From positions 62,001-126,000 of the forward strand of contig QPMI01000129.1 of the NCBI GenBank assembly GCA_004431415.1: 64,000 nt of DNA, given 5' to 3'. Source of the DNA: Cyanophora paradoxa (lineage: Eukaryota > Glaucocystophyceae > Cyanophorales > Cyanophoraceae). A program made the position numbers and the translations under genes. Shown one piece after another: positions 21,584-32,389 of this stretch. The notes below the pieces were generated by a model. That model was given only the letters and a program-made list of their open reading frames with translations, searched no databases and had not been told where the DNA came from. Position 1 is the first letter of the stretch. Every line of letters starts with the position of its first letter.

Positions 21584-23936
21584 ATGAACGCCGAGAACTT
21601 CGAAGCGGCGTGCGGCGTGATCCCGGCCAGCTACGCGCGTCAGGCGCAGCAGGGCCGGCGACGGCGCGAGAACCTCATCAAGTCTCTGCTGTCCCAGGTC
21701 CGCCGCGCGCCTCTGCGCGCCTTGTTTCTCACGCCTGCGGTCGGCAGAGGCGCCTTCCGGACGAGGGATGGGACGAGGAGACGATCGAGCTCTTCCTGCA
21801 CGAGCTGGCCGCGATGGACTCGAACAACTTCGTCGGTGCGCGCGTACGCGCGCTTCGCGGCCCAGAGAGTGACCCAGCAGCCCAGATAACGTCGGGGTCG
21901 GGGAGCGGGAGGCGCGCGTCTACAGCGGGATCGTGGCGCGGAGGCACTACCGGATGGCGCACGGCGTCGGGCGGAGCGGGGACGTCGCCGCCTCGCAGCC
22001 GAAGGCCGCCGGGTCGTCCCTCGTCAACTCGATCACCCGCCGCCTCGCGCTCGACGCCGTTCGGATCTGCGGTGGGCGCGCCGTCCGCGTCCGGCGGGCC
22101 TGGGCCGACGGGGAGGGCGGGGCAGGCTTCGTGGACGCGGCCTCGGTGCTGGTGCTGCCGCTGGCGACGGGAATGGCCATCACCATGGCCCTCCTTGCCC
22201 TCCGCCAGGTCCGCGCCCCGACCGCCCGCCCCGCCCCGCCCCGCGCCAGCTGACCGGCGGCCGGGGGCGCAGCAACGGAAGGCGGGGCGGGTGGTGGTGT
22301 GGTCGCGGGTGGACCAGAAGTCGTGCGTGAAGAGCATCGCGGCGGCGGGCCTGGAGGTGGAGGTCGTGGAGGGGGTGCTGGAGGGGGACGAGCTCCGCAC
22401 CGACCTCCCCGCCATCGAGGCCGCGGTCTCCAGCAGGGAGCGCGAGGCGGTGCGCCCGAGCTCTAGCGGGCTGAGTCCTCTCGGGCCATCGAGACGCTAG
22501 GGCGTCGCTGAGACGCTGGCCGTGGGCGCAGCCGGGGTCGGTGCTGTGCGTGGTCTCGACGACCTCGTGCTTCGCCCCGCGGGCCCCCGAGCGCGTCGTT
22601 AAGGCCCGTGCTGGCCCCCCGCCCCCACGCCTAACTAAGCTCAAGAGGGGCGCAGGTAGCGCGCCTGTGCGCGCGCCTGGGGGTCGGGCACCTCGTGAAC
22701 AACGCGTACGGGCTCCAGTCCGCCCGCACCGCCCACAAGCTCTCCAAGGCCTGCAGGAGGCGCCCGCAGCCCTCCTCTCCCCTTCCCCGACCTTTCACTT
22801 AGCCGCCGTACGCTCTCTTAATCGAGCGGGGGCAGAGGGCGCGTCGACGCGGTCGTGCAGTCGACCGACAAGAACTTCATGGTACCCGTCGGCGGCTCCA
22901 TCCTCGCCGCCAAGGCGCGCACTGTACCCCCCTCTCCGCCACGTACCCCCTTGAACCCGACCTCCCGCGGCAGGACCCGACCCTCATCGAAGCGGTCAAC
23001 GGCATGTACCCGGGTACGTGGGTCTACATCGCGCTCTCCCCACTTCCGTGACCCCTACCCCCCTCTAATTCCTGTACCCAGGGCGGGCGTCGTCCGGCCC
23101 GGTGCTGGACCTCTTCGTGACCCTCCTCGCAATGGGCGCCGCCGGCCTCCGCTCCCTCCTCCGCCAGCGCGAGGCGCGTCCCGTACCCCCCTCCCCCTCT
23201 CTGATCTCTGTACCCCCTCACTTCGCCATGGGGCAGGAGCTGCTGCCGGAGATGCGGGCGCGGCTGGCGGCGGTGGCGGAGGCGCGCGGCGAGCGGCTCC
23301 TCCACACGCCCCGCAACCCCATCTCCCTCGGTCCGCCCGGCTTCTCCCATCCGCTCCCGTCCCCCCGCGTCACATCCGACTCACGCCCCTCTCTCGCGCG
23401 CCCAGCGATGACGGTGGACAAGGTGGGGGCGAGCGCCCGGGAGCGCACGCAGCTCGGCGCCATGCTCTACTCCCGCTGCGTCTCCGGCGTCCGGTACCCC
23501 CGCCCGCTCCCTCCCCCCTCCGCCGCCCTCCCGGATCCAGAGTCACGCTGGGCGGCAGGGTGGTGAGCGCGGATGGGCCCTCGCAGAAGGTGGCGGGGCG
23601 CGAGTTCCGGCACTACGGGGCCCACCACGACGCGTACCCCCACTCTTACCTCACCGCCGCCTGCGCCGTCGGCCTCACCCGCCCCGGTCCGACTCCCCGG
23701 CCGAAACGCGTACCCCCGCTGAGAACTGGCACGCCCGCTGGCGCGCAGAGTTCGAGGCGTTCGCGCAGCGGCTCGAGCGGACGCTCGGCGAGCTCGCCAA
23801 GATGCGGGCCAAGGGCGCCGCCGCGGCAGGGGCGGCAGGGGCGGCGGCAGCTCCGACAGAGGGGGCGCCGGCAGAGGCTGGCGTCCGAGCGGACTTTGGA
23901 GGCGACGTCGGCGCCGACGGGGAGGGCGCGCCATGA
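21584..23936 (+). CDS. SEPSECS: O-phosphoseryl-tRNA(Sec) selenium transferase (SepSecS)
   Basis: A pyridoxal-phosphate enzyme that converts phosphoseryl-tRNA(Sec) to selenocysteinyl-tRNA(Sec). The spliced protein follows the family end to end: [20 protein letters not shown], then [40 protein letters not shown], and [20 protein letters not shown]. Next come [40 protein letters not shown], and [39 protein letters not shown] carries the expected PLP lysine in [36 protein letters not shown], and [11 protein letters not shown] follow. The protein ends in an Ala-rich tail at a TGA (23934-23936). Donors include GT (gtgcgc, gtacgt) and GC (gcgcgc near 22914, gcgcgt near 23174). The acceptor near 22273 follows CTGAC. 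Presence of this gene implies a working selenocysteine system. Confidence 0.95.
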
Positions 23937-24178
23937 CTCTGCTTTAACATCCAACGAGTCGAGGCGTTCTATCTGGACATCACTCGGAGGGGAGGGTGCA
24001 GAGGGGGGGGGGGGGGAGGGGGGGGGAGAAGCGGGAATGAGAAATGGATGAGAAGTGCGGCGCCCGCAGGGTTTAGGGTTAAGGGATGGGTCAGGTGCAG
24101 GGCGGAGGGGCGCCTTGCACTCGGTGGCGGAGAGGGGGGGGGGATTGGGCGGGGGGGGGAAGGAGGCCAAGGAATCGA
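23937..24178. other. Convergent spacer with poly-G tracts
   Basis: Tail-to-tail spacer between SepSecS and the MYND gene. It contains long G runs (about 24005-24030, 24130-24160) and a ggtttagggttaaggg stretch at 24070-24085 that resembles telomeric repeats, but only as a single imperfect pair. Confidence 0.5.
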
Positions 24179-25250
24179 TCATTCCCACTCGAGGTTGGGG
24201 AGGTCGTCGTCCTCGATGCGGGCCCCGCTCTGCCCGTCCATGAACCTGCCGCAGCGTGAGCGAGGTGGACTCGGCGGCCGACGAGGCCGGGGGGCGGGGC
24301 GCCTGTGGAAGTGGGGGTTGCGCCAGCGGATGCGGCTCCCCGCGCGCACGCCCAGCAGGCCCGGCGGCGGGCCGCCCTCCAGGTAGAAGGAGACGGTCCC
24401 CACCTCGCCCTTGGCGTCCGCCGCCTGCACCGTGTGCCGCAGGAAGAAGGGCGGGCCCTGCGCCCACACCTCCAGCGTGCCCCGCACCGCCCCGCCGCCC
24501 CCGCGCCGCACGTCCCCCCACGTCAGCCTCCTCTCCCCGCCGCCGGCGCCCTTCCGCTGCCGCGAAGGCGGCGGCTGGGCCGCTGCTGAAGCCGCGGCCG
24601 GTGCCGGAGCAGGTGCCGAGGGTGCGGAGGTAGCGGTCGCGGGGGCAGCGGCCGTGGCCGCAGGCTGGCAGAGGGGCTTGTGCCGGCCCCAGTCTGCCCG
24701 CTGGCACGGGACATCGCAGTAGAAAACCTGGGGCAGACGCTGTCATGATCAGCTGCGGATCGTGCGCGCGCGCGCCGAGTCAACTGCAAGCAAAGCCCTC
24801 GCCTGCTTACAGCGACCGCAGCGGTTCGTCGCGCCTGCCTTGCCACACTTCCCGCACAGACCCGAGGTCGCTCCGGCCGCGCCGGCGGCACTCGCTGGCG
24901 CCGCGTCTCCCGCGGGCGCAATCTTGACGGCGCCCGGCAAGGCCTCGTCGAAGAGCTCGTTTGCCAGCGGAGTCCCGTGCGGCAAGCGGCTAAGCCCGCG
25001 CTTCCGCACGGCCTCCTGGACGCGCTCGCTGTCCGGGAGCTCCGTCTTCATGATCCGCTCGAACTCGCCCTCGATCTTGTCCCGGAACGCCGGCTCGTGA
25101 CACTGCGCGTTGATAAGCGCAGGCTAGATTGGCGGACCAGGCCGGAGCTCTCGCCTGCAGACAGACATCGCGCCTGTGTCTGGCGCAGTACGCGAAGCCA
25201 TCTGCGTCCCTGTATATCTCATCCTTCTCGCAATCGTCCGCATCCTTCAT
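24179..25250 (-). CDS. MYND zinc-finger protein
   Basis: Protein-interaction zinc-finger protein of unknown partner. The start (ATG at 25250) gives MKDADDCEKDEIYRDADGF and AYCARHRRDVCLQ. A GC-AG intron (donor gcgaga) joins this to CHEPAFRDKIEGEFERIMK (about 25105-25050) and a helical stretch, LPDSERVQEAVRKRGLS. The MYND finger spans an intron: LCGKCGKAGATNRCGRCKQ (about 24860-24805), then VFYCDVPCQRADWGRHKPLC (about 24725-24665). An Ala/Pro linker leads to a beta-rich C-terminal domain, RGTLEVWAQGPPFFLRHTVQ and GTVSFYLEGGPPPGLLGV. A second GC-AG intron (about 24302-24245, with ctgcggcag at its end) precedes the last exon, FMDGQSGARIEDDDLPNLEW, with the stop at 24179-24181. All eight finger ligands are present. 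Confidence 0.8.
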
Positions 25251-25556
25251 CCTTCAACGCCTCGAGTACGCTTACGCGCACGGTCACACGTCCGCGGTCA
25301 AGCGCTAGCTGACGGTTACGTATGCTGGACGCAGCGGCGGCTCGATCAGATCAACGACGGCTCGATCAGATCAACGACGGAGAGCGACCTTGAGACCGCG
25401 GCTCGGCTCTCCAGGGGGCGAGTTCTCAGCTCGGCCGCCTGAGCCTAAGAAGCGGCGGTTGCCGCATCCAGCCTGATGAGATCGACCTAGCGGCGGCGTC
25501 TGGAGCCATAATCTTCCCGCGCGGCATCGCAAGAGCAGCGCAGCGCTGAGGGGGCC
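25251..25556. promoter_or_regulatory. Putative bidirectional promoter, MYND gene / OSCA channel
   Basis: Divergent spacer of 306 bp. It contains a perfect 19-bp direct repeat, cggctcgatcagatcaacg, at 25335-25353 and 25354-25372, which could be a regulatory site or a replication slip. Confidence 0.35.
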
Positions 25557-28512
25557 ATGTCGGACGCCGCGGTCGGATCCGGTGCGCACGCGAAGCGCCG
25601 GCTTGAAGCCGAGTCGAATCCGCGTCGCCGGTCGCGCTGAGCGCCTCCTCGCCCGCCGGCAGGCGCCGCGTTCGTCGCGGCGCTCCTGACGAATGCCGCC
25701 CTCTTCTTCGTCTTTGCGGGCATATTCCTCTTCTTCCGGAAGCGCGTCCAGATCGTCTACGAGCCGCGAGCCCTCGCGTGCGTCCGTCGAAAAATCGTGG
25801 ACACTTCCTCTGACCGGAAGCTGACCGCTGGGGCGCAGGAGCGACGCGGCTGTTAAGCCGACGTCTCCGGGCGCCCTCGCGTGGATCCGCGACGTGCTGA
25901 GCTACAGCGACGAGCACGTGTACCAGCAGAGCGGCGCGGATGCCGTCATGTACCTGTGCGCCCGCCCGCTCCGCCCGCCCGCCCGTCCGCTTCGCGCCGA
26001 CGGCCGCGCAGGCGGTTCCTTCGGATGGCGGTGGTGGCAGTGCTGGGGCAGGTCGTCTACGGCTGCGTCGTCCTCATGCCGCTCGTGCGCTTCGCCCCCG
26101 CCCGACAGCTGCGGCCGCGGCTCGGCGGCCCCGCTCAGCTCAGCCTCGCGGGGCGCCGCGGCGCGCAGCACGCGACGGGGGAGAACCGCGCGGGCGTCTC
26201 GGGCCTCGAGGTCATCACCGTCGCCGCGGTCCGCCCCGCCGCCGCCCCCGCCGCCCGCCTTGGCCGGCCTCCCACGCCGCGCCCTCCTCTTCGCTGGCCG
26301 CAGGTGGCCTCGGGGTCGCCCCGCCTCGCCGCCCACGCGATCTCCATCGCTCTGAACACCGCCCTCCTCCTCTTCCTCCTCCGCCGCGAGTTCGCCGCCG
26401 TGCGCTCCGGAGCCTCGCCGCCCTCCGCCCCGCCCCGCTCAGCGGCTTCGCCCGTGCAGTACGTGGACTACCGGCTGCGCTCTGTGGCGGAGTGCGCGCC
26501 GCAGAACTACACCCTCATGGTCGCCGACCCGCCGCGGGCCCCCGGCGACCCCCGCGCCGCCCTGCGCGACGCCCTCGCCTCGGCGCTGGAGCGGGTCGGG
26601 GAGGGCGCGGGGGGCGCCCCCTCCGTGGCCGGCGTCGAGGCCGTCGCGCACTTCCCCGACCTGCGGGACCGCATGGAGGAGCGCGAGGCCCTGCTGCTCA
26701 AGGCGGAGGCCAGGCTCGCCAAGGGCCCCGCGGGGAGCCCGACGCCGCCGTGCTGCGCGCCCGCGCCCGCGCCATGGAGGCCGACATGGCGAACCTGCGC
26801 GCCCTCGCCGCCTCGGGCCTCGCGCGGGGCGAGCCGCCCAAGGGCGTCGCCCCCGCCCCCGTCCTCTTCGCCCGCCTCTCGGGCCTCCACCCGGCGGCCG
26901 CGCTCGCCCGGCGGGGCCTCCTGGCCGCGCTGCTCCCCGGCTGCTCCGTCTACCGCGCCCCGGACCCGCGGGCCCTCGTGTGGGGGCACCTCAGCGTGGG
27001 GCGCGCGGGGCGCTCCCTGCGGGCCTTCCTCGTCGCCCTCTGCGTCTTCTGGCTCGTCGCCTTCTGGACCGTCCCCACGTCCGCCCCGCCCCGCCCCGCC
27101 CGGCTCCCTGCACCCCTCCCTGTCCTGCCTCACCTCCCCTCCCCCGCAGGACCTTCGTGCAGGGCCTCGCCAACCTCGAGAGGCTCTTCGACGCGCGTAC
27201 CCCCCGCCGCTCGCGCCCCCCCCCCCCCCCCCCCCCCCGGCCTGACGGGGGCGCAGCTGTTCGGGCAGAAGGAGCGGGCGGCGTCGGTGCCGAAGCCCGT
27301 GGCGGCCTGGGTCCAGGGCTTCCTGCCCCCGCTCTTCGTCGCCATCCTCAACGCCCTCGTCCCCATCGCCGTCCGGTGCCCCCCGGCCCCGTGGCCCCCC
27401 CCTCCCTCCCCCGCGCCCGCTCACAGGGGTACAGCTTCCTCGCGGACCTCTGCGCGCTGCCCTCGCTCGCCCTCGCCGACAGCTTCGTCCTCTCCCGCAT
27501 GGTCGCCTTCAAAGTACCCCCCTGCACACACCCTACCCTGGCCTCTCGCCCACGCACCCACTCCCCCTGCCCTCCAGCTGGTGAACGTGCTGCTGGGGGG
27601 CACGGCGGTGGGCTCCCTCCTGGCGGCCCTGCCCGAGCTGGCCTCGGGCCCGCTGCTCTCGTCGGGCCCGCTGCGCGCCCTGGCGCAGGGCGTGGCGCGC
27701 CAGTCGGCCTTCTTCGCCGCCTTCTGCATGGCCGCCGCCCTCTCCGGGCTGCCCCTCGAGCTCTCCCGCGCCGTGCCCCTCGCCCTGCGCGCCCTCAAGC
27801 TCCGCCTCCTGTGCTCCACCGACCGCCAGCGCGCCGCCGCCGACGCCGACGCCTCCGGACCCTTCCCATTCCCCCTCGCCTACGCCGCCCATGTCCTCGT
27901 CTTCGCCATCGCGCGCCCCCCTTCCCCTCCCTCCCTCCCCCGCTCGTGTGCCCCCGCTCACCCCCCCCCCCCCCCCCCCCGCAGGCGCTGGTGTACTCCC
28001 CCTGGGCGCCGTTCGTGGGCCTGTGGGCGCTGCTCTACTTCGGGCTGGCGGCGCTGGCGCACGGGTACCTGGTCCTCTTCGTGCACGAGCCGGGGTACCT
28101 CGCCGCCGGCCTCGGCTGGCGCCGCGCGGCGGGGGCCCTCGCCTGGGCCCAGCTCCTCCACCACGCCCTCGCCGCCTTCCAGCTCGCCGCCCTCGGCGCC
28201 CCCGCCCCCGCCGCCGTCGCCGCCGCCTGCCTCCTCGCAGGCGCCCTCGGCTTCTGGCTCCTCGCGCGCGCGGCGGAGCGGCGGTTCGAGGGGCGGTGCG
28301 TGGAGGCGTGCGCCGAGGGGGACACGCTGCACGGGGCGCGCGCGGGGGCGGTGGTGGGGGCGGCGGGGGCGTGGTACACGCAGGCCGAGACGGCGGCGCC
28401 GGACGCGAAGCGCCGGGCGTACGGCCCCGCGGGGAGCGCCGAGACGGCGCATGTCGTCGACTCGCTGAGCCTCGGGAGCCCCCCGCTCGCCTCCTCCCTC
28501 GTCGTCCCCTAG
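25557..28512 (+). CDS. OSCA/TMEM63-family mechanosensitive cation channel (CSC1-like)
   Basis: Predicted osmo- or mechanosensitive calcium-permeable channel. A short first exon, MSDAAVGS (ATG at 25557), splices at gtgcgc to AAFVAALLTNAALFFVFAGI and LFFRKRVQIVYEPRAL, the typical N-terminal helix and vYxPR motif. More helices are followed by the cytosolic RRM-like domain (VDYRLRSVAECAPQNYTLMV, about 26462-26520) and its coiled extension with ALARRGLLAALLPGCSVYR (about 26900-26955). The DUF221 pore region follows with LVWGHLSVGRAGRSLRAFLV (about 26970), TFVQGLANLERLFDA (about 27152), VQGFLPPLFVAILNALVPIA (about 27310), and FLADLCALPSLALADSF (about 27430). Then come LVNVLLGGTAVGSLLAALPE (about 27580), LAYAAHVLVFAIA (about 27880) and ALVYSPWAPFVGLWALLYF (about 27988). 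It ends at a TAG at 28510-28512. Two introns contain C runs of over 18 nt (about 27219-27239 and 27961-27980). It is slightly shorter than plant OSCAs. Confidence 0.85.
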
Positions 28513-28760
28513 CCGGCCCCCGGCGCAGGGGCGGCCTCCCTCAAATGTCTCAACTTGTAGTTCGATTCAATGATTCAAGAGCATGCGCAGTAGTAGCTGT
28601 ATACGTAATACGGTAGCACAATAGTGTTCTTAAATTTACACGCTTTATTTACACGCTTAACTTGAAACGCGGAATTCGAAAGCCCCGAAGGCTTGGATCC
28701 GGAGCTCGAGGAAAATGAGGCGTCATGATCAAGTCCGACGGTCGGAGTTTTGCGCCCCGC
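28513..28760. other. Convergent spacer, AT-richer
   Basis: This spacer of 248 bp lies between the OSCA stop and the RtcB stop. It includes ggaattcgaaagc and ggatccggagctcgagg, palindrome-rich sequence typical of the non-coding parts of this window. Confidence 0.5.
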
Positions 28761-31700
28761 TCACCCCTTGATGACCCCGATGGGGCGCAGGCGGAGCACC
28801 TGCGCGGGCACGGGGCGGGCCCCGGCGTCGGCGTCGGCCTCGGATCCCGTGGGAGGGGAGCTCGAGGCGCTAGGCGAAGGGGGAAGGGACCTTCTTGGAG
28901 ATGCCGGCCTCATGGCAGGTGTCGACGACGGCCGTCACGTCCTTGTACGCCCCGGGGGCCTCCTCCTGCGCCCGCCCCGCCCGCGCGTGAGGCCCGAGGG
29001 AACGGCGCCGCCACGGGCGGCGTTGGCGGGGGCGGGGCGGGGCGGGCGGACGCCGACGAGCTTGGGGGTGGCGACGCGGATGGAGATCCCCTTCCGCTCG
29101 AGGTCCGCCAGCACCTGCCACGCGACGACGTCGGACGTCAGCAAGCTTAAGGCTGAAGCTCTAATCTCGGTGAGAGGGAGCGGGGCGGCACCTCGGCGTG
29201 GCCGAAGCTCCGGGCCGCGTGGCGGGACTGCACGCGCCCCGCCCCGTGGCACGTGCTCCCGAACGTCTCCCGCATGGCGCCCTCCGTCCCCACCAGCACG
29301 TACGAGCACGTCCCCATCGAGCCGCCGATCAGCACCGGCTGGCCGACCTCCTGCGCCGCCGGGCTCAGCGCCAGCGTCGCCTCTCGTTCGGGCGGGGCGG
29401 ACGCGGTAGGCGGCGGGGACGAGGGGGTGGCCGGGGCCGAAGGCGCGCGTGGCGCCCTTGCGGTGGACGAGGAGGCGGCGCGGCCGCCCGTCCACCACGT
29501 GCTCCTCCTCCTGCCGGCCCCCGCGTCAGCCCGCGCCGGCAAGCAGCTCGAGGCGGCGCTCTCGCCTTTGCGATGTTGTGGCACACGTCGTACACGAGGT
29601 GCATGCCCAGCTCCCGCGCGTCCTGCCCCACGACGCGCCCCGCCGTTGGCGCCGCCGTCAGCGCGGGCGCGACGGGTCTAGATCTGCAGAGCTCGAGCTT
29701 GAGTACGTCGGCCGGACCTTCTTGAAGAAGTCGGCGAAGACGCGGCGGGTGAGGTGCGTCATGAAGGAGCGGTTCACCCACGCTGCCGCCCCCGCCCCCG
29801 CCGCCTCAGCGCGCTAGACGCGCCCGACGCGCGCGATCGCGAGGGGCGAGTCCCGCACCGAAGTTGGCCGCCGCGTACTGCGCGCGCGCCGCGCTCGCGT
29901 CAGCCATCGGAAGAACGGGACGGGGGCGGGCCGGAGGCGGGGCCGGGGCGCGCCATGGCGGCGATGTAGTCCTGGCCCTCCTTCGAGTGGATGCGCGCGC
30001 ACGCGAGCTGCGCGTGGCGCCGGCCGCTCAGAGGGCGGGGGCGTAGGGGGCGGGCAAGGGGCGGGGCGGGCGGGGGCGCCTGGCGGTCGTTGAGCTTGAT
30101 CTTGTCGCGCGCCATCACCCGGTCCATGTCCTGCCTGGGGCGTAAGAGAGACGGCCGGCGGGCGGGCGGGAGGCCGGGGGGGGCGGGGGGCGGGCCTGGA
30201 GGGCGTCGGTGGCGACCTGGTGCCCGAGGCCACGGGAGCCGCAGTGCAGCATGACCACCACCTGCGCCGCATCAGAGCGGAGCCAGCAGCCGGCGGCGAT
30301 CTCGAGGAGGGGGCGGGGGCGGGCGGGCCTGGCCGACGGCGGTGATGCCCATCGCGCGCGCCGCCGCCTCGTCGAAGATCTCGTCCACCACCTCCCGAGG
30401 GGGTCAGGGAGGCGAAAGACACGCTCCAGCGGCCGGCGCCGGGGCTACCTGGATCTCCTCGTAGTGGTTCCCGGCGCCGAGGGTCCCGATCTGCGAGAGG
30501 CCGCGCTTCTTGGCCCGCCCCGACACCTTCCCCGGGTCCGCGTTCCGCAGGCGCCCGCCCTTCCGAAGCGATCGAGGCGGTCAAAGAGGGCGACCGTGCC
30601 AGCGCTGGGTCACGAGGAGGGCACCTCCTCGCAGTGGGTGAGGTCCTCGGGCCAGGCGTGGCCCTTCTCCAGCGACCACTCCATGCCCCGCGCCAGCACC
30701 TGCCCGCCGCTCAGGGCCCGAAGGCCCGCGCCAGGGGGCGGGGCGCGGGCGGGTTGGGGAGCGCACGTCGTCCAGCTCGCGCGTGTTGAGGGTGAGCGAG
30801 CCCTGGCTGCCCACGCCCACCGGCACCGACCTGCGCGCGCGCGCGCGCCCCGGGCTCGCGATCGGCGGGGCGGGCCGGGGCGGGCGGGCGGGGGCGGTGA
30901 CTTGTAGAGGAGGTCGGTGAGGCGCTCGCGGTGCGGGGCGACCTCATCCTCCGTCAGGTTCGTCCGGATCAGCCGCACCCCGCAGTTGATGTCGAACCCC
31001 ACGCCTGCCCCGCGCGCGCGAGAGAGAGAGGACGCGCGCGCGCGCGGTTGTCGGCGTCGTGGGGAGGAGACGGGAAAGCGCGGGGGCACCTCCGGGGCTC
31101 ACGACGGCCTGCGGGTCCTCCATGTCCATCGCAGCGACGTTCCTGCGAACGCGGTCGGCCGAGCCCGCCTCGGGCCGGCCGCGGGGCGCGCGGGATCAAA
31201 TTCGATTCTACATAAAACCCCGCACCCGATGGCGAAGCCGTAGCCGGAGTGGATGTCGGGCATGCCGATGGAGGCGCCGACGATGCCCGGGAGCGACGCG
31301 ACGTTGGCGATCTGGCGGGGCGCGGGCAGGAAGCCGCCGCCCTTCCCCGCGCTCGCATGCTCCAGCTCCTCAAAGACCACCTCTGCGAGCGGCTGGTTCA
31401 CGAAGAACCGCCCCTCCACCTGTTGAAGGAAAACTGTCAGGCCTAGACACTAGGCGCAAGGCGCGCAAGCTCGAGGATCCCGGAATTCGAAGCTTAAGCG
31501 CGCGTATACGCATGCGCACGTTCATGCCAGGGACATAGCCCTTCTTGATCTAAGGCGAACGTCAGCGCGCATCGAATGCCGTTGAATATGAAGAAATGGG
31601 CGTAGGGCCTCGAGCGCGGCGCGCGCCGGCGCACAGCGGCTTGAAGCTTTAGGGCGCTGGGCGCGCTGGGCGCGTACGCGTGCGGCGCGCACCCTGTATG

Positions 31701-31842
31701 TCACGGCGTTGATCTGCTCGATCATTGGATGGGGACGCGAGCTCGCGCTCGTAGCCATCGTGCCGCTCGCTCCTTCGCCCTCGCCGCTGTGCTTCGCTTT
31801 GCCCTTGCTGCCCGGCATCATAACCGACGCGATCGATTCCAT
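28761..31842 (-). CDS. RTCB: RtcB-type tRNA-splicing / RNA repair ligase (HSPC117 homologue)
   Basis: GTP-dependent ligase that joins 2',3'-cyclic phosphate to 5'-OH RNA ends in tRNA splicing. Exon 1 (ATG at 31842) has a Ser/Gly-rich leader, then [11 protein letters not shown]; a small exon encodes [10 protein letters not shown] (about 31549-31520). Further exons give [40 protein letters not shown] and SGYGFAIG. Next are [13 protein letters not shown] and [16 protein letters not shown] (metal-binding Cys), then [18 protein letters not shown] and [15 protein letters not shown] (metal-binding His). After those come [31 protein letters not shown], and [20 protein letters not shown]. The last are [29 protein letters not shown] (guanylylated His), [17 protein letters not shown], and [12 protein letters not shown], ending at a TGA at 28761-28763. 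Every metal and catalytic motif is present. Many short introns; one acceptor (about 30391) follows CTGAC. Confidence 0.94.
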
Positions 31843-32389
31843 TTCGTGCAGGCGCCGGCTAAAGAACAGCGGCTTTGGATGAAATGTGAGCCCATCTGAC
31901 CCCCTCGAGGCGTACCCCTCGAACGCGGTGCCAACTGGCCTGGCCGGCCTCCTGGCGTGTCCCCCGCCGCTTCTTTATCCACAAGCATCTCTTTAATTTC
32001 TTTCTGGGCTGACACTACGACCCGGTGCGCGCCGTGGATCATTTCAAGCGCCGACGCCCCGCGGGACCTGCCGAGCGTCGCATGGGCTACGAGCGAGAGT
32101 TCGGGACCCTGCAAACCCATTCGCGTCCCGTCCCGTTGTCGCGGCGCTCGTTTACGTGTTTGAGTGGCGCGCCGCCACGACCGGCGCAGCTAGCAGAGCG
32201 CGAGCAACGAGCTAGCGCTTCAAACCGAGCGAACTGCGTGCGCGCTAGGCGTTGGGTTCTACTCAAGACCATGCAACGGGCGCTGTCGCTGGACCTAACC
32301 TCCGGCCGATATCGATGCATCCGCAGATCTAGACGCCCCGCGAGCGCACGCCGCCGTCGCGGCTGACCTGGGGGCCGGTGGCAGGGGCG
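31843..32389. promoter_or_regulatory. Divergent spacer, RtcB / VanX-like copy 2
   Basis: The 547-bp head-to-head spacer shows no coding evidence. It carries an AT-rich stretch at 31970-32005 and the palindromic atatcgatgcatccg near 32309-32323. It presumably contains both promoters. Confidence 0.35.

Noticed and set aside
24070-24086. Telomere-like ggtttagggttaaggg
   Set aside because: There is only one imperfect pair of TTTAGGG-type units, with gene sequence continuing on both sides; not an array.
31470-31515. A run of restriction-site-like palindromes (ctcgag, ggatcc, gaattc, aagctt and others) resembling a cloning polylinker
   Set aside because: It lies in an RtcB intron in continuous native sequence, and the same palindrome-rich style recurs across the window (28660-28705, 33600-33700, 52390-52520). 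Vector contamination is therefore not needed to explain it.
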